DNA of 35,449 nucleotides from an uncultured Sphingomonadaceae bacterium (GTDB lineage: Bacteria > Pseudomonadota > Alphaproteobacteria > Sphingomonadales > Sphingomonadaceae). Shown here piece by piece: positions 30,803 to 35,449 of the stretch (positions are counted from its first letter, which is position 1; each line of letters opens with the position of its first letter). The notes under the pieces were generated by a model. It had not been told where the DNA came from and did no database searches. It worked only from the letters and a program-made list of their open reading frames with translations. The stretch lies in NCBI GenBank assembly GCA_937995515.1, contig CALKJZ010000007.1, positions 76,004 to 111,452 on the forward strand, read 5' to 3'. The position numbers and the translations under genes were made by a program.

Positions 30803-32173
30803 ATGCGCTATCTTCCGCTCACCGACGAGGACCGTGCCGAAATGCTCGCCGCCATCGGCGCCGCGTCGATCGACGATCTCTTCGTCGACGTGCCCGAAGA
30901 GGCCCGGCTTTCCGGCCCGATCGCGGGGCTGCCGCTGCACATGCCCGAGCTGCAGGTGGAACGCGAGCTCGCGCGCATGGCGGCGCGCAACATGACCGCG
31001 GGCGCAGGGCCCTTCTTCCTCGGCTGCGGCGCCTACAAGCATCATGTGCCGGCAACTGTCGACCACATCATCCAGCGCGGCGAGTTCCTCACGTCCTATA
31101 CGCCCTACCAGCCCGAGATCGCCCAGGGCACGCTGCAGTATCTCTTCGAGTTCCAGACCCAGGTGGCCCGGCTGACGGCCATGGAGGTGGCCAATGCCTC
31201 AATGTACGACGGCTCGACCGCCTGCGTGGAGGCGATCTTCATGGCCCGGCGCATCACCCGCCGGGCGAAGACGATCCTCTCCGGCGGCCTGCACCCGCAC
31301 TATCTCAAGGTGGCCCAGACACTGTGCCGCTTCACCGGCGACCGGCTGGTGGCGCTCGAGCCCCGGCTCGCCCCAGGTCGGCCGGGCGACGATCTTGCCG
31401 CCATGCTCGATGCGATCGACGAGGAGACGAGCGCGGTTGTGGTGCAGAACCCCAATCTTTTCGGGCACATCGCCGATCTCTCCGAGCTTGCGGCCCGCGC
31501 GCACGCGAAGGGGGCGCTCCTGATTGCGGTGGTCACCGAAGTCGTCTCGCTCGGCGCGCTCGAGCCGCCCGGCGCCATGGGGGCCGACATCTTGGTCGCC
31601 GAGGGACAGTCGATCGGCAACGGGCTGAACTTCGGCGGGCCCTATCTTGGCCTCTTTGCAACCCGCGAGCGGTTCGTCCGTCAGATGCCCGGCCGGCTGG
31701 CGGGCGAGACGGTCGATGCCGAGGGCCGGCGCGGCTTCGTGCTCACCCTCTCCACCCGCGAGCAGCATATCCGCCGCGAGAAGGCGACCTCGAACATCTG
31801 CACCAACTCGGGCCTGTGCGCGCTGGCGTTTGCCGCGCACATGGCGCTCCTTGGCGAACGGGGCCTGCGCCAGCTCGCCCAGCTCAACCACGCCCGGGCC
31901 ACGCATGCCGCAAGCCGCCTTGCGGCCATCCCCGGCGTTTCGCTGCTGAACGGGCCATTCTTCAACGAGTTCACAGTGATGCTGCCGGTTGATTCGCGCC
32001 CCGCTGTGAGGGCCATGGCGGAAATGGGCGTGCTCGGCGGCGTGTCGCTGGCCCGCCTGTGGCCCGAAAGGCCCGACTTCGCCCACGGCCTGGTAGTGGC
32101 GGCCACCGAGTGCACGACGCCCCACGATATCGACCTTCTCGCCCGCGCCATTTCGGAGGTGATCGCCCAATGA
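30803..32173 (+). CDS. gcvPA: Glycine dehydrogenase (decarboxylating) subunit 1
   Basis: A 456-residue N-terminal half of the split P protein. Family signatures are [81 protein letters not shown]-type sequence and [18 protein letters not shown]. With subunit 2 it decarboxylates glycine with PLP and loads the aminomethyl group on the H protein. A strong site (GAGGAGG) lies before ATG 30803. The stop overlaps the gcvPB start by 4 bp. Confidence 0.97.
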   Translation: MRYLPLTDEDRAEMLAAIGAASIDDLFVDVPEEARLSGPIAGLPLHMPELQVERELARMAARNMTAGAGPFFLGCGAYKHHVPATVDHIIQRGEFLTSYTPYQPEIAQGTLQYLFEFQTQVARLTAMEVANASMYDGSTACVEAIFMARRITRRAKTILSGGLHPHYLKVAQTLCRFTGDRLVALEPRLAPGRPGDDLAAMLDAIDEETSAVVVQNPNLFGHIADLSELAARAHAKGALLIAVVTEVVSLGALEPPGAMGADILVAEGQSIGNGLNFGGPYLGLFATRERFVRQMPGRLAGETVDAEGRRGFVLTLSTREQHIRREKATSNICTNSGLCALAFAAHMALLGERGLRQLAQLNHARATHAASRLAAIPGVSLLNGPFFNEFTVMLPVDSRPAVRAMAEMGVLGGVSLARLWPERPDFAHGLVVAATECTTPHDIDLLARAISEVIAQ

Positions 32174-33744
32174 CCCGCGAAGGACGCCCCACGAGCCCCG
32201 GGGGAGCCGCGCCCGGCCGCCCGCACGCCCCCACCTTCACCGGCAACCGCGCGCTTGCGCTCGAGGAGCCGCTCTTGTTCGAGGCCGGCCGGCTGGAAAC
32301 GAGCGGGGTCGATTTCGAGGCCGTGCCCGCACACGAGTCCCGTCTCGGCGGGCTTGCGCGCAAGGCCCCCATCGGGCTGCCCGGCCTCGCCGAGGGCGAA
32401 TGCGTGCGCCACTTCACCCGCCTTTCGCGCCAGAACTATGCGATCGACATGGGGCTCTTCCCGCTGGGCTCGTGCACGATGAAGCACAATCCGCGCCTCA
32501 ACGAGAAGATGGCGCGCCTTCCCGGCTTTGCCGACATCCATCCGCTGCAGCCGCAGGATACGGTGCAGGGCGCGCTCGAGCTCATGCACCGGCTGCAGGA
32601 CTGGCTGCTGAAGCTGACCGGCATGGCCGCAGTGGCGATGAGCCCCAAGGCCGGCGCGCACGGCGAGCTGTGCGGCATGCTGGCCATCCGCGCTGCGCTC
32701 GATGCCCGTGGCGATGCGCGCAAGGTGGTCCTCGTGCCCGAGAGCGCGCACGGCACCAACCCGGCAACCGCGGCCTTCTGCGGCTTTGCGGTGGAATCGA
32801 TCCCGGCCAATATCCGCGGCCGGGTGGATCTCGAGGCGCTGCTTGCCCGCCTCGGCCCCGATGTCGCCGCGGTGATGATCACCAACCCCAACACCTGCGG
32901 CCTGTTCGAGCCCGACATGAAGGCGATCGCCGATGCCGTGCACGCCGCAGGCGGCTTTGTCTATTGCGACGGCGCCAACTTCAACGCCATCGTCGGGCGC
33001 GTGCGGCCCGGCGATCTCGGCATCGATGCCATGCACATCAACCTGCACAAGACCTTCTCCACCCCGCACGGCGGCGGCGGGCCGGGCTCTGGCCCGGTGG
33101 TCTTTTCGGCAGCGCTTGCCCCGTTTGCGCCGCTTCCCTTCGTCGAGGAGGAGGCCGGGCACCTGTTCCTCGTGGAGGAGGAGAACGCCGCCGCCCATCA
33201 CGCAAGCGCCTTTGGCCGCATGGTGGCCTTCCACGGGCAGATGGGCATGTTCGTGCGCGCGCTCGCCTACATGATGAGCCACGGGGCCGATGGCCTGCGG
33301 CAGGTGGCCGAGGATGCGGTCCTCAACGCCAACTATGTGCTGCGCCGGCTCGAGGATGTGCTGAGCGCGCCCTATGCCGCAACCGGGCCCTGCATGCACG
33401 AGGCGCTGTTCTCGGATGCCTTCCTCGACGGCACGGGGGCAACCACGCTCGATTTCGCCAAGGCGCTGATCGACGAGGGTTTCCACCCCATGACGGTCTA
33501 TTTCCCGCTGGTGGTGCACGGCGCGATGCTGGTGGAGCCGACCGAGACCGAGAGCCGCGCCCGGCTCGACCAGTTTGTGGGCGCGATGCGCGCGCTGGCC
33601 GCCCGCGCGCGCGAGGGCGGCGCCGGGGCGATGAAGGCTGCCCCCATTCACGCGCCACGCGCGCGGCTCGATGAAACCCGCGCGGCGCGCACGCCCATCC
33701 TTGTCTGGCAGCCGCCTGCGGCGGATCGTCTCGCCGCCGAATAG
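32170..33744 (+). CDS. gcvPB: Glycine dehydrogenase (decarboxylating) subunit 2
   Basis: A 524-residue C-terminal half of the split P protein, which carries the PLP cofactor on K294 ([19 protein letters not shown]). Other landmarks are [18 protein letters not shown] (94-111), [12 protein letters not shown] and [11 protein letters not shown]. The N-terminal ~20 residues are Pro/Gly-rich and the C-terminal ~30 are Ala/Arg-rich additions. ATG 32170 overlaps the gcvPA stop (ATGA). This is the last gene of the operon; no clear intrinsic terminator follows, only GC-rich sequence with weak inverted repeats. Confidence 0.97.
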   Translation: MTREGRPTSPGGAAPGRPHAPTFTGNRALALEEPLLFEAGRLETSGVDFEAVPAHESRLGGLARKAPIGLPGLAEGECVRHFTRLSRQNYAIDMGLFPLGSCTMKHNPRLNEKMARLPGFADIHPLQPQDTVQGALELMHRLQDWLLKLTGMAAVAMSPKAGAHGELCGMLAIRAALDARGDARKVVLVPESAHGTNPATAAFCGFAVESIPANIRGRVDLEALLARLGPDVAAVMITNPNTCGLFEPDMKAIADAVHAAGGFVYCDGANFNAIVGRVRPGDLGIDAMHINLHKTFSTPHGGGGPGSGPVVFSAALAPFAPLPFVEEEAGHLFLVEEENAAAHHASAFGRMVAFHGQMGMFVRALAYMMSHGADGLRQVAEDAVLNANYVLRRLEDVLSAPYAATGPCMHEALFSDAFLDGTGATTLDFAKALIDEGFHPMTVYFPLVVHGAMLVEPTETESRARLDQFVGAMRALAARAREGGAGAMKAAPIHAPRARLDETRAARTPILVWQPPAADRLAAE

Positions 33745-33886
33745 GCGGTGCGTGGCGCGGCGGCCGCGAGGCCTCCCTCCCGCCTTCCCCCGCCCGGGCC
33801 GCCGAGGTGGCCACGGTGCGACGGGCCGCCCGGGGGCTCCCGGGCCGTGGGTCTGCGGCACGCGCGGCGCGGTTACCCTTTTCCGA

Positions 33887-33915
33887 TTGCACAACTCCGC
33901 CGACGGCGGTATGTT
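33887..33915 (+). promoter_or_regulatory. Candidate promoter of the PEP-CTERM protease gene
   Basis: TTGCAC (33887-33892), a 17-bp spacer and TATGTT (33910-33915) stand 65 bp before the start, in an AT-richer patch of the 235-bp gap after gcvPB. Agreement with consensus is moderate (3/6 and 4/6). An inverted repeat fills most of the spacer. Confidence 0.35.
33897..33909. promoter_or_regulatory. Palindrome in promoter spacer
   Basis: CCGCCG-A-CGGCGG, a perfect 6-1-6 inverted repeat, lies between the candidate -35 and -10 boxes of the protease gene and reaches the edge of the -10 box. A repressor bound here would block the promoter. A GTTAAC site within CGTTAACG (33923-33930) follows just downstream. 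Confidence 0.35.
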
Positions 33916-33979
33916 CAGCCAACGTTAACGAAGCAACCCGTTGACGGCGCTCAGAACTTTTGGCAAAAGGGGGCTCTTG

Positions 33980-35224
33980 ATGACCAGAACCGTGCGCTGC
34001 GCGCTGATTGCAGCCGTGGCTTTTGCGCTTCCGGCAACGGCCGACGCAGCCAACTCCGTTGATGTCTCCGGCCAGAACGTCAAACGCACGGCCGTCAAGT
34101 CGATCTCCGGAAGCTTCAACGGCCTCACATGGACGGCGCAGAGCCTTATTGTCGGCATGACGCCGACAGCAGCCGGCGATCCGCCGCGCTACCCTGGCCC
34201 AGGCGATGACCCAATCTTCCATGCCTCTGCCACAACCTACAGCGGCGTGGTTCCCATCATCATGAACTATGGGCCCGGTGGCGCCTTCATCTGCTCGGCC
34301 AGCCTCATCGGCCCGACCACGCTCATCACGGCTGCGCACTGCGTGAGCGACGGGGCCGGCACGCCAAACCCGCTGCTGACGACGGCCTATTTCCAGGAAA
34401 ACATCAGCCCCACGGATCGGCCGCCGAGCGACGGCACCGCAACCGCGATCACCATTGCGGAATATTTCGTAAACCCGCTTTATTCGGGCCAAGTCATCGA
34501 CCACAACGACATCGCAATCCTGCGCCTTTCGGAAGCGGCGCCGTCGTGGGCGCAGGTCTATGAGATCGACCTCGACGCAACGAGCCTTCGCGGGGTCGAC
34601 TTCAACGTCGCCGGCTATGGCCTGCGGTCGCTGGTGGGCGGCTGCGGCCCGCTGCCGGGCTGCGCCTCCGGCGGCCGGACAAACGGCACCACCGGCTTCC
34701 TCCGCCAGGGCGACAACATGTTTGACTATCGCCTGGGCGACCCGATCTTCGGCGACGCGTGGCAGCTCATCTTCGGTCAGCCGGGTTCGCAAATCGATTT
34801 TTCCTATATTTCGGATTTCGACAGCGGTCTTGCAGCCAATGACCAGGCCTGCCGCGTGGCCCAGGCGTCCAACATTGCCGGGGCGGCCGGTGCGGTCTTC
34901 TGCAACCTCGGCCGTGGGCCGCGCGAGGTGGGCGTGGCCCCTGGCGATTCCGGTGGGCCGCAGTTCGCGGGCGGCAAGATCGTCTCCGTTACCTCTTATG
35001 GGCTCTCCTTCGGCACCGCCTGGGGTGACTGCCGGTCCGGCCTCCAGTCGAGCTGCGGCGAGCTCAACGGCTTCGCCCCGCTCTACGCCAGCCGCGACTG
35101 GATCCGCTCGGTGATCGGTGGCGGCGGGGTCGTTCCCGAGCCTGCGACCTGGGCGATGCTGATCGCCGGCTTTGGCCTCGTCGGCGCCATGGCGCGCCGC
35201 CGCCGCGAGACCGCGATCGCCTGA
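33980..35224 (+). CDS. Secreted trypsin-like serine protease with PEP-CTERM tail
   Basis: A 414-residue secreted S1-family protease. It has a signal peptide (1-23, ending TADA), a trypsin-like domain with the triad His in LITAAHCVSD, Asp in IDHNDIAILRL and Ser in APGDSGGPQF, and extra paired cysteines (CGPLPGC; CRSGLQSSC). The C-terminal 30 residues are VVPEPATWAMLIAGFGLVGA, then RRRR: a textbook PEPxxWA-CTERM signal (Pro-Glu-Pro, hydrophobic helix, basic end) directing exosortase cleavage and surface attachment or release. ATG 33980 follows an AAGGGGG site; upstream in-frame starts from 33941 would spoil the signal peptide. Confidence 0.95.
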   Translation: MTRTVRCALIAAVAFALPATADAANSVDVSGQNVKRTAVKSISGSFNGLTWTAQSLIVGMTPTAAGDPPRYPGPGDDPIFHASATTYSGVVPIIMNYGPGGAFICSASLIGPTTLITAAHCVSDGAGTPNPLLTTAYFQENISPTDRPPSDGTATAITIAEYFVNPLYSGQVIDHNDIAILRLSEAAPSWAQVYEIDLDATSLRGVDFNVAGYGLRSLVGGCGPLPGCASGGRTNGTTGFLRQGDNMFDYRLGDPIFGDAWQLIFGQPGSQIDFSYISDFDSGLAANDQACRVAQASNIAGAAGAVFCNLGRGPREVGVAPGDSGGPQFAGGKIVSVTSYGLSFGTAWGDCRSGLQSSCGELNGFAPLYASRDWIRSVIGGGGVVPEPATWAMLIAGFGLVGAMARRRRETAIA

Positions 35225-35248
35225 CGAGCCCGCGTCGGGCGCAGCCAA

Positions 35249-35276
35249 GGGGCCGGCGGAGCAATCCGCCGGCCCC
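35249..35276 (+). terminator. Terminator after the PEP-CTERM protease
   Basis: A perfect 12-bp stem (GGGGCCGGCGGA / TCCGCCGGCCCC) with loop GCAA, 24 bp past the protease stop, followed by a short pyrimidine-rich CCTTCCTCT. It fits an intrinsic terminator for the plus strand. Confidence 0.7.
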
Positions 35277-35309
35277 CTTCCTCTGGCCCCCGCCTGCCCC
35301 ACAAAGAGA

Positions 35310-35337
35310 AAGGGCCGGAGGTTGCCCCCCGGCCCTT
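35310..35337 (-). terminator. Terminator of the edge PEP-CTERM gene
   Basis: A 9-bp stem (AAGGGCCGG / CCGGCCCTT) with a 10-base loop. Read on the minus strand it follows the stop of the edge gene by 21 bp and is followed by TTCTCTTTG, a T-rich tail. On the plus strand the tail is GTTTCTCCGTTTC, so it could also back up the protease terminator. Confidence 0.7.
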
Positions 35338-35358
35338 CCCGTTTCTCCGTTTCCCGGG

Positions 35359-35449
35359 TCAGGCGGCGGCAGTCGCCACCTTGCGGCGCCGCGCGGCCGC
35401 GCCCACCAGCCCGAAGCCGGCCATGAGCATCGCCCAGGTGCCGGGCTCG
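35359..35449 (-). CDS. 3' end of a second PEP-CTERM gene (truncated by window)
   Basis: Only the last 29 full codons are visible, plus one base, on the minus strand. They encode EPGTWAMLMAGFGLVGAAAR, then RRKVATAA and a TGA stop at 35359-35361. This is the end of a PEPxxWA-CTERM signal, with the leading Pro cut off by the window edge. The motif is nearly the same as that of the protease (EPATWAMLIAGFGLVGAMAR). The body of the protein is outside the window. The two genes converge over about 130 bp that hold two terminators. Confidence 0.88.
   Translation of the reverse strand, partial: EPGTWAMLMAGFGLVGAAARRRKVATAAA

Noticed and set aside
31681-33894. 737-codon open frame on the minus strand
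   Set aside because: It is antisense to gcvPA and gcvPB, which are unmistakable.
33323-35302. 659-codon open frame on the minus strand
   Set aside because: It is antisense to gcvPB and the PEP-CTERM protease and has no recognisable domain.

Overview
The window is GC-rich chromosomal DNA (roughly 70% G+C) from an alphaproteobacterium. Supporting signs are an F1-ATPase zeta-type inhibitor (DUF1476), a BolA–Grx4 pair, a hisB-hisH-hisA-hisF-hisE order followed by a HIT gene, a split glycine decarboxylase (gcvPA/gcvPB), a SWIB protein, and PEPxxWA-type C-terminal sorting signals. This mix resembles the Sphingomonadales, but that placement is inference. There are no rRNA, tRNA, CRISPR, phage or IS genes, and coding density is high.

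Layout. 1-7.6 kb: the 3' part of a GGDEF-EAL protein, nudC and mutY on minus, a DciA-like DUF721 gene, a DUF1508 mini-protein, DUF1476, bolA-like, grxD, a membrane protein, a lipoprotein, an adenosine kinase-like sugar kinase and a HIT protein. 7.6-12.2 kb: an overlapping minus-strand histidine operon preceded by rmuC. 12.3-17.1 kb: an SMP-30-like gene overlapping xerD, then a three-gene type III polyketide synthase / methyltransferase / flavoprotein cluster. 17.2-18.4 kb: a SWIB gene and about 0.93 kb of apparently gene-free DNA with an 8-bp tandem repeat. 18.4-24.9 kb: a CsgG-family secreted protein, then response regulator / LysM-FecR protein with PEP-CTERM tail / CHASE2 histidine kinase. 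24.9-28.1 kb: a lipoprotein, an acyl-CoA synthetase and a divergent quinone-oxidoreductase-like MDR enzyme. 28.2-33.7 kb: a tandem glycine riboswitch heading gcvT-gcvH-methyltransferase-gcvPA-gcvPB. 34.0-35.4 kb: a PEP-CTERM trypsin-like protease, with the 3' end of another PEP-CTERM gene converging on it at the window edge.

The most interesting content is the envelope-signalling module at 19.6-24.9 kb. A sensor kinase and response regulator flank a secreted LysM/FecR protein that carries an exosortase-type sorting tail. Two further proteins with the same tail lie 11-13 kb away. Second is the PKS trio, a compact candidate phenolic-lipid or pyrone cluster. Third is a SAM methyltransferase gene embedded in the glycine-riboswitch-controlled glycine cleavage operon. 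No exosortase gene is visible in the window, so PEP-CTERM processing must be encoded elsewhere.
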